A stretch of DNA of 64,000 bases from Cladopsammia gracilis (Eukaryota > Cnidaria > Anthozoa > Scleractinia > Dendrophylliidae), in NCBI GenBank assembly GCA_022457155.1, contig JAJGOT010000261.1, positions 129,501 through 193,500 on the forward strand. The letters run 5' to 3'. A program made the position numbers and the translations under genes. The notes beneath the pieces are model-generated. The model saw nothing but the letters and a program-made list of their open reading frames with translations, made no database searches and was not told the DNA's origin. Positions 48,001 to 58,639 of this stretch are shown one piece after another. Every line of letters starts with the position of its first letter. Positions within the stretch are counted from its first letter, which is position 1.

Positions 48001-50382
48001 TTGTGGCAGAAAAAAAGAAGTAGAAGCAGAAGCAAATAAAATAAAAGAAAAGAAAAGTGGAACATAAAGGTGCCCAATATTTCGCTTTGCAAAACAAAGT
48101 TTCTTCAGGGGCTAGCACTATAAATGATTACAACCGTAAAACCGTGATAAAAGTGGTTTTCAAAAAATTAAAGAACAACAATAAATATGATTGGTGAAGG
48201 GATTGATGGGTGATAAACTAAACTGACCTGTGCTGAGAAAGTTAACGAAGTTCAGTCGTCGCGTCTGTTGATTCCAAGTGGTTCTAACGTCTTTGCTTTG
48301 TCTATGAGAAATGTTTCACGCGTTTTTCGTACAGCGTACATATCTATTCTATTCTATTCTATTCTATTCTATTCTATTCTGTTCTGTTCTGTTCTGTTCT
48401 ATTCTAAATAGAACTAAAATCTGCAAAGGACCGCAAACGATAATGCTGTAAACGATACGTAGGATCTACGAAAGACCTAATCAGCCAAAAAATGAACAAA
48501 CATTCTATTCTATTCTATTCTATTCTATTCTATTCTATTCTATCTATTCTATTCTATCTATCTAGACTGCAAAACAGTCGTATTTTTTGCGTTGGTCATA
48601 CGAATGCGCGCGGTCTTTGAACGAAAGGTCTGGAACGAGTGTGAACATGGAGAGTGGGACTGGGGAGAGACGCCTCACACGTTCGTGTGAGGCTCGCGCG
48701 CTTCGCGCGCGGGTATCCACGCTCCAGACGGTTTTGGCGCTTCGCGCATTTGCGAACGAGCCAGCGGAAAAAAAACGACTGTTTTGCAGTCTACTTGTTT
48801 AACGGTTTTACGGTTGTAATCATTTATAGTGCTAGCCCCTGAAGAAGCTTTGTTTTGCAAAGCGAAATATTGGGCACCTTTTTGTTCCACCTTTGTTTTC
48901 TTTTCTTTTCTTTTATTTGCTTCTGCTTCTGCCTTCTGCCTTCTGCCTTCTGCCTTCTGCCTTCTGCTTCTTTTTTTCTGCCCTAAGGATCAGTTTGCCG
49001 TTTCTTTTGTAAATTGTAAGGATGACTTGTGGAAATGATACAACTTGTCAGTTTATATAGTTCCACTCTCTACAGATATATTCAATGGAATGTAAATTGC
49101 TGAACACAGTGTTAGCCAAGAAATGGTAAAAACAACTAACGTATGACAAAATGCTCTATTGTAACAATCAGTTCCTTTACCCTACAAATACGTCTTCAGC
49201 ATAAAAGACAAGCTAAACCTCGGTAACTGTCTTGTTTCTAAGTCCTTCTTCTCCGTATCCACCATAACTCCGAGAAAGGACGACTAATTGGGAGTTTTAC
49301 AAAGCTAAAATAACGATGAACATTATTATATTCTCTTGATAAATAAACACTTAGCAGCTTTATTCCAGGTCACTCACCAGCTAAATACTGCTCCTCTATA
49401 TCCACCAATATGTCACTTCTACTTGATATTATAATTGTACCGATCGTGCCGTAATCGTGGTCGTTAAATGCTTTATTTAAGGACTGAACATCATAAGTTA
49501 CTGGCAAGCATAGTAAGGCTGATACCACTTCTTTAGTGGCTCCACTCAGCTCTGAATCAAGTAAAGTTGTCAAATCCTGTGACAATCAACCAAAAAAAAA
49601 ATACGAGTTTTAGTATTATGTTCGAACATAAGATTATACGCTAAGTTTATTCGTGAAGCCATTTCTGCAGTGCATTTCTTCCCTTTAGTTGTCAGTCTTT
49701 CTCCAAAGCCGCGTTAACCACTGACAAATATCATGCATTATTTTTATGCACGAAATTTCTTTCTTATATAGAATAAGAGACTTGCGTGAAAAGACTTTTT
49801 AAATCTAAATTTTATACCACATAGGTCTGAAATGAAGGAGTTTCCATGGCAACCATGACCCTTAAACAGCCAAAAGGTGAAGTTTTTTCTTGTCAAGTTT
49901 TATCGTCACTTTTATGCCAGTAAGGTTGCGTCAGTAATGTTACATCGGTAAGGTTGCGTCAGTAAGGTTGCGTCAGTTTACAACTGTGATAGGCCGGTTT
50001 ACGAATCTAAGTACAGTGTATTGACACCATTTTCCCTTACATCGTTAAAGCGTTCTTTGTAAGCCTTCAACAGTTTCTTCCTTTCCTTGTGAGTGAATCT
50101 GGACAGTATTCTGACAATGCAAACTTCATCCGTACCCAGTCCTTTGATTGCGTCATGCAATCGGTCGGCTTCTTTGTCCCAGTTGGGAATTTGCATTCTA
50201 GCGGTGCCCAGGCCTCCCTGCCGTGATGACAAAATCATAGCATGAATATATCTACAAGTGAAATAATTATCTGCAAAGAATGTAGTTACATACGAATTTG
50301 TCTCGTCCGTTTCTGAGTCGGAATAATAATAATAATAATAATAACAACAATAATAATAACAATAATAATAAATATCAATAAC

Positions 50383-50429
<47 letters not shown>

Positions 50430-51119
50430 TGATTGAACAAGATAATTTAATGATTTATTTTGTGGAGTTAACAAAAGAAAGCATCACCGCTGATAACTAC
50501 TTATGGTGGGCGATCTTTTGTTGTTGGTGCACCAACTTTATGGAACATGTTACCAATCGATTTAAGAAGCTGTACAACCACTGGCACTTAAGAAAAAATT
50601 GAAAACTTGGCTTTTTAAACAAGCATATTTAAATAAATAATTTTTAGTGGTATTTTGGTTTTTAATGAGTATTTAGTTTTAATTGATTTTATGTAAAGCG
50701 CCATTGAACCTTTGGGAAATGGCGCTATAAAAATTGCTTGTTGCTTGCTTATTATTGTTATTATTATACTTCATTAACAAATTTCTTAAAACAATCTTAA
50801 ATTTACAATATAAAATTACAACACATGTATAATAATTACAAAATATATAATAATGAAAGACTCCTCAACATTACATTTTTAAAATGAAAACTGATCATTG
50901 TCATAAAAAAGTAATAATAACAATCATAATTTTAATCTTTCAAATTGCCTATATTACATCTCATCTGGCCGATCGACTGCAACTGCAACACAGTAAATCC
51001 TTGGCAACCTAGGTCCTGGGTGCCCTAACATAACTTATGTCTGGTTATGTTGACTTATGAATCCAACAAAACCTCATCTTACTAAGAAAAATCACCAAAA
51101 ATTACAAAAGAAAATTAAA

Positions 51120-51158
<39 letters not shown>

Positions 51159-51297
51159 TATTATTATTATTATAATTATTATTATTATAATAATGGAACA
51201 AGATGTTTATTAACAATTAAAATAACTATTTACAATACATTAAAATTCTAATTACGATAAAATATGTACATTTGAAAAAGCTATAATAATAATAATA

Positions 51298-51328
<31 letters not shown>

Positions 51329-52021
51329 GCTGATGTGTAAGATATCTATTATTATACATCACAGTTAATAGACCTTCATGGCGTCCATTGTGGGTTTGTT
51401 AATCCATTAGTTTTCCCAATAAGGTGATGTTACTCTAGAGATTGAATTGTTTCTTTCAAATTTTAACATATTATAAGCTATTATAGAGAACAACATATGA
51501 TCTGAAATGGGGCCACAAACAAACAAGCAAAGCTTAAAAGATAAATTGAAGTTTATCAAAAAGGAAAATGACGTAACACATTGCTTGCTTCGAAAAATGT
51601 GGTGGATTTCGCATACATGGAACATAGGGTCTATAATGCGTGGATTATTAAATTGTTTAAAAACGTAATATCCTTTTAAGCATTAATAACCATACAACGT
51701 GGTAGAAAAGTCGAGAAATCGAAGAATCCATCAGCTGTAGAAACAAAATGTATGATTTAAATCAAGGCAAATATTGCCGTGCTAACAGCCTTGACGAGTT
51801 AGGTACCCTCGTTAAATATTATTATTATTATTATATATTATTATTATTATTATTATTATTATATAGGATACAATTCTTTTTGAAGAATCTAATTTTTGAA
51901 GGCCTTTCTTTTTTTAAAAAAAAATAAATAAATGTTACGCTAGATATACTATTTTAAATGTACATATTTTATCGTATTAGAATTTTATTGTAAATAGTTA
52001 TTTTAATTGTTAATAAACATC

Positions 52022-52055
<34 letters not shown>

Positions 52056-52387
52056 CATTATTATCATTTTTATTAACCTCTCTATAGTCTAAAGAAAACA
52101 AAAACGAAATTGATGTGCGGATATTCACGTCATTACACTCTTTTTGAATTCTTTTTTGCAGGTATTAACACGTGTAGTTTCTACATGTATTCAAACCCTA
52201 GCAACGGGAGCCTCAGCACATTGAAAGCGGTTGCTAGGAGCATTTGAACTATTAAAACTGAAACAGGCACTTGTTAAAAGAAAATTAACTTCTGGTTCAG
52301 TGGCCATTGAAGTTCCCATTTTCGAGAAAACAAGTTCCGATTTGGATATTATAAATGATGATTTTGGTAAGTTTTATGTAAGTGACT

Positions 52388-52419
<32 letters not shown>

Positions 52420-55400
52420 TTTCTCCAAAGATTAACAAGTTTACAGGAATGAATAGTTAAGAAATAAAGAGAAAAGGGGCAAAAAATAGTTAAAACTAAT
52501 ACCTTGCTCTCATAGTTGGAAAATATAAAGGATATTTAATTAAGTGGATATAAAGGAGAAAATGCTAATAACATACAATAAACAAATAAACACATAGACA
52601 CACGCACACACGCACATACACACATATGAAAGCAATATGTATATTAAGTACGAGTAGATAAAGCAACTTTATCAATCTAGCATTTATTTAGTATTGGGAT
52701 AAGTAATGACTGAAAAGAGATTTCTTAAATAGTTTTTTTTAGTAGGCTTAGAACAGATGGAAAGGGGAAGATGGTTCCAAAAATATCGTCCAATAATAGT
52801 GGGAGAGAACTTTGTAATGTTTGTTCTATAAAAGGGAATATATAGTTCTTCTGAAGAGGCATTATGTCAGTGACTATCATAAACATGTGACACCATTTAA
52901 GCCGCATCAAATCAAGAACCAAAGATGTCAGTGCTTGAAGTGTTACTCGCAAATTGAGAAAACTGAACTTGTAGAGCTTCAAACTGTAAGTCACATTAGT
53001 GTTCATAAATGATTCAGTAACACTCCTGCCATAAACAGATAAGCCGCACTGATCAAAGTATAGCCTGCGAATACAGCCGCCTCACATCTCTCCCAGCCGC
53101 TAGGGGCTTTCTCGCAAACGCCCCTAACGGCCGGGAGCATGAGAGGCGGCTGTATTCGCAGGCTAGTCAAAGTAAGACTAACAGGGAGTATGACTGCATA
53201 ACAGCGAAGTGCAATACGGCGAGCCAGCCTGACCCGTAGAACAAGGCAAAATAAGTTCATTAATATCTAAACCCCAGCTTGAGCTCGATAAAAATCAAAT
53301 CTCGAACTGTGATTATTCAAAATGAAAACTTTTCAGATTTACTTTCCTGTAGTGATGATTGTTTAACAATTTTTGAAAAAAAAATGAATTTTGGAATGTT
53401 TGTCGCACGTTTCTCTTCCCCAATACTCAGTACAAAGATCTATAGATCTCTAAAGATCTATAGCTATCTATGAGCAGCACACTGTGCCTGAATGTGTTGT
53501 CCGTTTTGAAGAACATGAAATAACCAGTTACGAACTTACGTTCAACTTGGATTTGGCTTTAGAAGATGGTGTACAACCCATTGCCGGATAAGTGCACTGT
53601 CACCGAAATAGGCTAAACACGGAATTAGCATCTATAGCTATCTATGAGCAGCACACGACTCACTGACCACTGCTCGACGAGGCTTACTTTCAGTTAACAG
53701 ACAAACAACCTCGCTTTATTTCCCACTGTGAGACGCCGTGAGGCGTAACCTCTCGTGACCAAAGAATAATGGCAGTTCGTTTCAATATATGTATAGAAGT
53801 AGTGCATTTGCGTCACTCGGAGTCATTAACAATAATTTTGTGGTGTTCCGCACAATTATGTATGTAAAATATGTGTTGGCGTCATTCGTTTCCAAAATGT
53901 TACGAGTTATTGTTTCCAAGTGTAAACGCATAAATACGAATTTAGTCACGGTTGCAATAGCAAGGAACTTCAGATATATTTCAAGAACATTACACAAATG
54001 GAGAGAGAGAATATCGTAGTTAGAAAGAATTCAATGTTTCATGGCAATTTTTTCAGTATCGAAAAAGTTTGATTAACTCAGTAGACTGTATTCAGTTTAT
54101 ACACGTACGACTAAAAATTGTGCTCCCTCCGGGCCAGATACATGGAACTTAAAAATTAACAATTTAGCTGTGTTTCCATTGCCTCTATATTCGTCAATCC
54201 TGAACGATAAAAGCTTTGCAGTAGCGATGGCTTACGTGTTCTTACCTCGTCACATGGCGATAAATAGCAGGTTTAATATTAAGCCTTTTAAACATTATTT
54301 CTTAACACAAAAAAACAATGAACTGACGGGGGCTCCGCCAAAACCGTGAAACAAAAAGCCGCAAACAATTACCAGTAGGAGTGTCCCGTTATACTCGATG
54401 ATTTTTCCGTAAAATTAAGAAATCACTTTGACTATAACAGTACATTCTGAAAATGAACTGGCCCTGGGAGCACTCCGACTGTGCGGGTTTCCAAATTTCC
54501 TTCAACTGTTCGAAATTACTTTCGTTGAACGTCGTATTCCCATTGACTTCTTCCGATTAATGATAAATTTCATATTTCCTTAGGAAGTTTTAAAAACATA
54601 AGACGCAATCCGTATTGGAAAGTTATCTGAGAGGTTAAAAAATAACTGTGTTCACTAGTTCTTAGCACGGATAGAATTCCTATTTTTGAATATATATGCA
54701 TATATATTTTTTGTAACTATTATATTCTGAAGTATATCATATTTGAAGTAGCACTTTCCAGTCATGTATAAATTAATGCTTTCAACAGACTCTAAATAAC
54801 TTTATACGAAAGAGCACGCGTTATCATTCAGATGCTCGATCTACTAAGAATTAAGGATTGTTGTTGCGGTCGCAAAAACGTTTTGTTTACTTCAATAAAT
54901 TTAACTTAAAGAATTTACAACAACTTATGAAGTTATGAAGTTGAGCGATCTACTGCGAATTAAGGATTGTTCGTATTTGATATTACAGTTTGCTCGAAGT
55001 TTGCAGAGTGTCTGTTTACTTCAATAACTGTTATCTTTATGAAGAAGGATAATTATCACGAGGATTTGGTGTCATTTTAAAAAGCAAAAAATGTTATTGT
55101 ATAATCAGAAACCCAAATATATCCAAACTGTCGATAAGTGTCTCTCGGCATTGACGGACTGGGTTTGAATGAATTACAACATGAAAAAGTTAGCCTAAAT
55201 TTTTTCAAGTTTCCACATTTTCGTCTCCAAATGGGCTACAACAGACCATAATGTCTCTCTTTAAAAAGTTGGTTTATTTCACTCTCTTGGTGTTTTAGTA
55301 TTATTTTCTAAATAAGTAAAGGTATTGTAAAATGGCTTTGACCAAAAAAAAACATCAAAATTCCCGTGATAGCCGGTGTCGATAGCCGGTACTTGGTACA

Positions 55401-56615
55401 AACTCAGTGTTACTACAGCTACAATATTTTTGTTTTATGAATTATAAATGCATCGAAGAGCTATGAAAAACGATAACATTAAATATTTTTTGCATCAAAT
55501 CAACTGCAAACTTTAAAAAAATAAAGTAATTGCGAGTTGACAATTTTTTCCGAAACGAAATGTTTATTTTCTTTATAAAAAAAAGGAGAAAAGCTGATAT
55601 AGTCAGATAGGGCCCGACATTTTCGTATAACATATAATTATTGATGAAATAGTACAAAACTTTGTAACATTGTCCCTAACGCATGTCTAAAGTGGCTTTC
55701 ACACCACTAACTATAGACTCGGAAAACTCCAACTTCGTGTGAAGGCCGTTTAACGTCTTTAACCAACACGAAAAAGTTGGAGAAAAAGTTGGCAAGAATA
55801 GAGACAAGTTCAGTTTGTCGCTCTAATGCCGTTTAATGCTTTAATATACTAATAGATTCTCCGACATAATTCACTATACTATGAATACTAGAAGGCAAAG
55901 CCTGTTTGCCAACTGTTCTTTTGTCCTTCACACACACCAACTTGAGTTTGTCGTGTGAAGGTCGCTTAAGTTCAATCCTTCCCTTGAATCTTAACTTGGT
56001 GCTTTATTCACAACCAGCTATGAAATATTAATTTGTGCCAATATTATACTGTTTTCTCTGGGCGAGTTTATACAACAAATTTATGATTAAGACCCAGAAA
56101 TGGCTACTGCATGAGCTGAAAGGCCCTAAGTGTGCATGTCTTGAATTGGCTTTATCACTGACTCTTTAGTTTTAGCTATACAAACGTGAAAAATATCCAG
56201 ACAGTTTTTAGAAATCAGGATAGAAAATTTAAAGTCTCTTGAAATTTTGCTAACGGCGCTGCTGATATAATAAGTAAGTTTCAGTTCCCATGGTGCAGCA
56301 GTTGCTATGAAAGTGTTAGAGGAGTTAAAACGAAAAATAAAATAATTATGATAACACAGATGGTAGAATAACAGCTTCCTAAACTTTCTGGAGATTTGGC
56401 ACAGAAAGCGAGCTGTGTTTTGACAAGTTAACGTTTTTCTTGGCAACCGGTGAATTACTGAACTCGACACAGAAACGTCTGCCTGCACAGGCACGTACTT
56501 AGCGGAATACTTCAATCAAGATATGTTGGAAGATTTTAGAGAGGTAACTTAAACAATATGGATGGAAACTTACGTATAGCTCGGATTTGGATTTCGTAGA
56601 GGCTGTACATCCCAT
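42501..56615 (-). CDS. Divergent annexin with alternative MGC first exons, 327 aa
   Basis: Annexins bind acidic membranes through four ~70-residue repeats. The shared exons on the minus strand are 50217-50041, 49576-49378, 47157-46843, 43743-43649 and 42656-42501 (stop TGA), all AG/GT bounded and in phase. With either 14-codon first exon (56615-56574 or 53581-53540) the product is 327 aa, normal for the family. Repeat 1 is canonical (EADRLHDAIKGLGTDE, then DSELSG). Repeats 2 (LNKAFNDHDYGTIGTIIIS), 3 (ATQLYNDGDILSLLCEPL) and 4 (FAKKIKDANETEILRMIVSR) keep the fold pattern and the SRSEIDL signature but lose the KGxGTD calcium loop. Both starts give Met-Gly-Cys, fitting an N-myristoylated annexin as in ANXA13. 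The assignment to annexin is firm; a subfamily is not assigned. It is transcribed towards LC3C. Confidence 0.9.
43320..44632 (+). CDS. Candidate two-exon microprotein, 47 aa
   Basis: An ATG in a strong context (CGCCATGG) at 43320 opens a frame to a GTACGA donor at 43419 (phase 1). The acceptor TTTATTCAACAG at 44588 restores the frame and ends at TAA 44632. The product starts MGIFNRQLRLAKIRTMAPLN and ends EWANQHSCLRRRKF. It is basic at the start, has no signal peptide, and I do not recognise its family. The intron spans annexin exon 43743-43649 on the other strand. The support is only the start context, matched phases and amino-acid composition, and the frame could be chance. Confidence 0.3.
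45053..45095. repeat. (ATT)n microsatellite
   Basis: About 14 uninterrupted ATT units in an annexin intron, preceded by GGAAATAAAG. This could be the tail of a retroelement. Confidence 0.9.
45314..45353. repeat. Short palindrome with CRE-like core
   Basis: GATGACGTCATGGCATGGTT pairs with CCATGCCATGACATCAT. The left arm contains TGACGTCA. It lies just outside the 45392-46120 element. Confidence 0.6.
45392..46120. mobile_element. ~729-bp MITE with TTAA ends
   Basis: The termini TTAAGGTTACAGTGTACCTT and AAGGTACACTGTAACCTTAA are exact reverse complements and carry TTAA at the outer edge, suggesting piggyBac-type mobilisation. The interior has TCGGCGA/TCGCCGA sub-repeats around 45706 and 45830 but no transposase. 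Confidence 0.85.
47980..49008. mobile_element. ~1.03-kb fold-back element carrying a TTCTA microsatellite
   Basis: The arms pair over about 150-200 bp. Left: AAGAAACGGCAAACTGATCC, then GTGCCCAATATTTCGCTTTG and GGGGCTAGCACTATAAATGA (to about 48150). Right: the complements from about 48803 to 49008. The arms differ by small expansions (a CTTCTGC tandem at 48921-48971 on the right). The loop contains two TTCTA arrays and a CG-rich segment. It lies in the annexin intron between exons at 47157 and 49378. Confidence 0.85.
48343..48562. repeat. (TTCTA)n pentanucleotide arrays
   Basis: Two arrays, 48343-48407 (with TTCTG variants) and 48502-48562, are separated by about 95 bp and sit inside the fold-back element's loop. 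Confidence 0.9.
49920..49978. repeat. ~17-bp tandem repeat (GTAAGGTTGCGTCA)
   Basis: About four units of AGTAAGGTTGCGTCAGT with variants, ending about 60 bp before the annexin exon boundary at 50041. Intronic. Confidence 0.75.
50321..50428. repeat. (AAT)n microsatellite with AAC interruptions
   Basis: A long AAT tract with interruptions in its middle, about 100 bp upstream of annexin exon 50217-50041 in transcription order. On the minus strand it reads as an ATT-rich, pyrimidine-containing tract near the acceptor. Confidence 0.9.
50495..50765 (+). mobile_element. LINE 3' end remnant
   Basis: The end of a reverse-transcriptase-like ORF is readable as GAPTLWNMLPIDLR and KTWLFKQAYLN, a pattern typical of LINE RT C-termini. 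It is followed by a 3' UTR hairpin (AGCGCCATTGAACC against AATGGCGCT) and a TTGCTTGC/TTATTATT tail. Only the last part of the element is present. Confidence 0.75.
51117..52072. repeat. Cluster of AAT/ATT microsatellites
   Basis: Arrays at 51117-51195 (AAT then ATT, hence self-complementary), 51282-51328 (same design, flanked by AGCT), 51819-51864 and 52024-52072. An ATTT array follows at 52389-52422. Between them is AT-rich sequence without recognisable genes. The repeated AAT-then-ATT arrangement makes cruciform-prone blocks. Confidence 0.85.
52423..53539. other. Annexin intron without recognised genes
   Basis: Contains an AC-rich tract (52590-52625), the hAT-type MITE at 53061-53166 and several short frames without domain character. 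Nothing else is supported. Confidence 0.5.
53061..53166. mobile_element. hAT-like MITE with 8-bp target duplication
   Basis: The ends TAGCCTGCGAATACAGCCGC and GCGGCTGTATTCGCAGGCTA pair, with an inner pair AGGGGCTTTCTCGCAAACGC/CCCCTAACGG. It is flanked on both sides by TCAAAGTA (53053-53060 and 53167-53174), an 8-bp duplication typical of hAT insertions. It shares ends with the 7264 and 9070 elements. Confidence 0.9.
53540..53581 (-). other. Annexin alternative first exon 1a (MGC)
   Basis: It encodes MGCTPSSKAKSKLN (14 codons) and ends at the donor GTAAGT in phase 0, matching the phase-0 acceptor at 50217. Gly2 with Ser6 fits the N-myristoyltransferase pattern GxxxS, Cys3 is a palmitoylation candidate, and the Lys residues make it membrane-friendly. 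It closely parallels exon 1b. A 25-bp direct repeat (CTATAGCTATCTATGAGCAG core) flanks it at about 53457 and 53632. Confidence 0.75.
53710..53835 (-). promoter_or_regulatory. Putative promoter of annexin exon 1a (duplicated block)
   Basis: It shares with 56685-56815 the ordered blocks TATTTCCCAC, GAGGCGT, TCTCGTGACCA, TTCAA, ATTTGCGTCA/TTTGCGTCACT and GTCAT.AAC (plus-strand reading). Conservation of non-coding sequence upstream of both first exons suggests core promoter elements, including a CRE-half-like TGACGCAAA. The start site is not determined. Confidence 0.5.
53840..56570. other. Sequence between the two annexin first exons
   Basis: AT-rich, with no exon of a recognised family. It includes a diverged repeat of GAATTAAGGATTGTT (about 54848 and 54957) and inverted motifs CTTCACAC/GTGTGAAG around 55690-55965 that may mark an old fold-back element. 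A 129-codon minus frame at 56515-56126 lacks domain signals. Confidence 0.5.
56574..56615 (-). other. Annexin alternative first exon 1b (MGC)
   Basis: It encodes MGCTASTKSKSELY (14 codons) with donor GTAAGT in phase 0. It matches exon 1a at 9 of 14 residues, with identical length and phase, so they are duplicates. It has Gly2, Cys3 and Ser6 as in 1a but is less basic at the end (Glu12). It lies about 3 kb further upstream than 1a. Confidence 0.75.
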
Positions 56616-56684
56616 TGTCACATGCACTGATTAACTTACCAACCGCGCAAACAAGCGGTTATACTGACAGCGATGCTGAACTAT

Positions 56685-56815
56685 CACTATTATTTCCCAC
56701 CGTGTCACGGGAGGCGTGACATTTCTTCTCGTGACCATGATATTAGCAGGCACTTCAAAACGCGTACAATAGAAAGATGAATTTGCGTCATTCAGTGTCA
56801 TGAACGCAGGTTTCA
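56685..56815 (-). promoter_or_regulatory. Putative promoter of annexin exon 1b (duplicated block)
   Basis: Paralogous to 53710-53835. It lies about 70 bp upstream of its ATG, against about 130 bp for 1a, the difference being partly a repeat insertion in the 1a copy. The block order is the same. Confidence 0.5.
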
Positions 56816-57722
56816 ATAACAATAGTGCCACAAGGTAGACACAGTTCTCCTTGGCATTTCCGTTTGTCATTTTTAATACGCAATGTTTATTCACTAACAG
56901 ATTTCATGTGGCTAAATACAACAAAATATCCCTTTGGCCAAATTGGAACAAAAACCACAAAGCCAGAGCCGACTAAGTGATTTTAGGAGGGGCCGGTCAT
57001 GCTGGCTGGTTTTTCCGCGGCCAAATTTAGCACATTACTTAAAGCTGAAACAATTAACTGGACGCTGCCTGCAGCCAAGCCTGTCGACGAATGCGATGAT
57101 GTCAATCAATACTCAGCTAAGACAGCGAGCTGTCGCCCTTTTCTCCTCAGTGCCACGCGCGAGAGCGTACACTTGTAACTATGCAAATTGCTGTGTGTTA
57201 AAGCAAAATAAGAGACTGCTCGCAGTCTACACTCAGCTGGTCTCTCGCATGTTTATTTTCATTAATTATACAAGGAACATGTAAATGAAGCTACGATGAT
57301 TCCAATATGAATGAGAAAGTTATCTTCGCTGATTAGAAACGACTTTTGTAGCCTTGCAAGGATAGCCTAGAAAAAAATTCTGAATGGATAGGATTTTGAC
57401 TCCATAACTCTCCATGGTCTTTGTGCTACCAGTGCCACTGAGCTGCCAAGCCCCCGAGAACTAGAAACATATCACTGATTTCAATGTATCCGCGAAATGA
57501 CTATGATAATGCATACGGGCAACAACGGTCATACTTGACAAGGATTTTTGAATTTTCCCAAAACGGACTCTAGATATTTTTATTCCAATTTAGTTTGATC
57601 CAGATTATATTATATATAAGTACTTAGTCATAGTTATTTAATACATATTTAATCCTGGGATTTTATCGTGAGCTTGATAAAATATCGAAATTATAAATAA
57701 AAAGTCATTAAAGTGTTCATAC

Positions 57723-57815
57723 CTCATTAAATAGTGTCCGTCTGTTGTTTCTTGGCGGCTTTATGGCTTCCAAACGGCATTTTAGCGAGTTTTGGTATTT
57801 CTGGTTTGACTTCAC
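57723..57815 (-). other. Candidate exon, identity unknown
   Basis: A strong acceptor (CTTTACTTCTTTTAG) precedes a 93-nt segment with a GTATGA donor on the minus strand. One frame is open throughout (31 codons). Another reads EVKPEIPKLAKMPFGSHKAA, then KKQQTDTI and a stop. It could be the terminal exon of an upstream gene, a non-coding 5' exon of the annexin gene, or chance. No partner exon was found. Confidence 0.25.
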
Positions 57816-58268
57816 CTAAAAGAAGTAAAGGGAGAACTCGCAATTTCAAGTCACTCCAACAAAAAGCGACAAAAATTTGTCGAAGGAAACAATGGGCCTC
57901 TTAGTGGGTTTGACAAATAAAGCACGAGGGGACCCGGGGAGCATTTTTGTTTGGTTCGACAAATTGATGCTATCCACCCCAGTCGGGCTAATTATATTTA
58001 CCCAACATACTATGCGAACCGTGAAACTGTCCACGACGGTTTCGACGCGGCTATTTCGAATTTGTGAGGGGAAGCAATCTCGAAATAAATCTTTCGTAGC
58101 GAAGGCGTTTGAGGGCAGATTTGCGTGTTAAGTGAACTGACATGGAACTTCAACATCTCTTCTTTGATTCAACAGAGGAATTGAGTCTACAGGGTTATTT
58201 TCAGAGGATTTATTCGCTTTGATCGGCGGGCACACTAAAAATCAGTGTTCGGCCTTGTCTTTTTCTTC

Positions 58269-58639
58269 GGCCCCGACCACACTTATGCGTTTTCAAAAGT
58301 CTCCGTTTTCATCTCGAAGAAAACGAAGCAAAATATTTTCGCGCACACTAGCGTTTTCGCATCGTTTTCACCTGTCTAAAACGATCGAAAACGATGAAAA
58401 CGACTGGGACCGGGAATTGCGCATGTGTTAAAGGTGATAGATGCTCAGATTTGGACTGGAACCAATGGCATGCGACGTCATCGTTTTCAAAAGTCTCCGT
58501 TTTCACCTGTCCACACTAGAAACGAAGCGTTTTCAAAACGATGCGTTTTCAAAAGTCTCCACTTTTGAAACCGTTTTCGAAAGTCTCCGTTTTCATCAGC
58601 GTTTTCGGGCGTTTTAGTGGCATTAGTGTGGTCGGGGCC
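58269..58639. mobile_element. ~371-bp MITE rich in CGTTTTC motifs
   Basis: The ends GGCCCCGACCACAC and GTGTGGTCGGGGCC are exact reverse complements. The interior repeats CGTTTTCAAAAGTCTCCGTT several times in both orientations, with AAAACGATCGAAAACGATG between. The dense subterminal repeats suggest binding sites of an unseen transposase, possibly of hAT type. Confidence 0.85.

Noticed and set aside
56126..56515. 129-codon minus-strand frame just before annexin exon 1b
   Set aside because: It lies in the intron between exon 1b and the body, no annexin repeat or other domain is seen, and no acceptor/donor phase links it.
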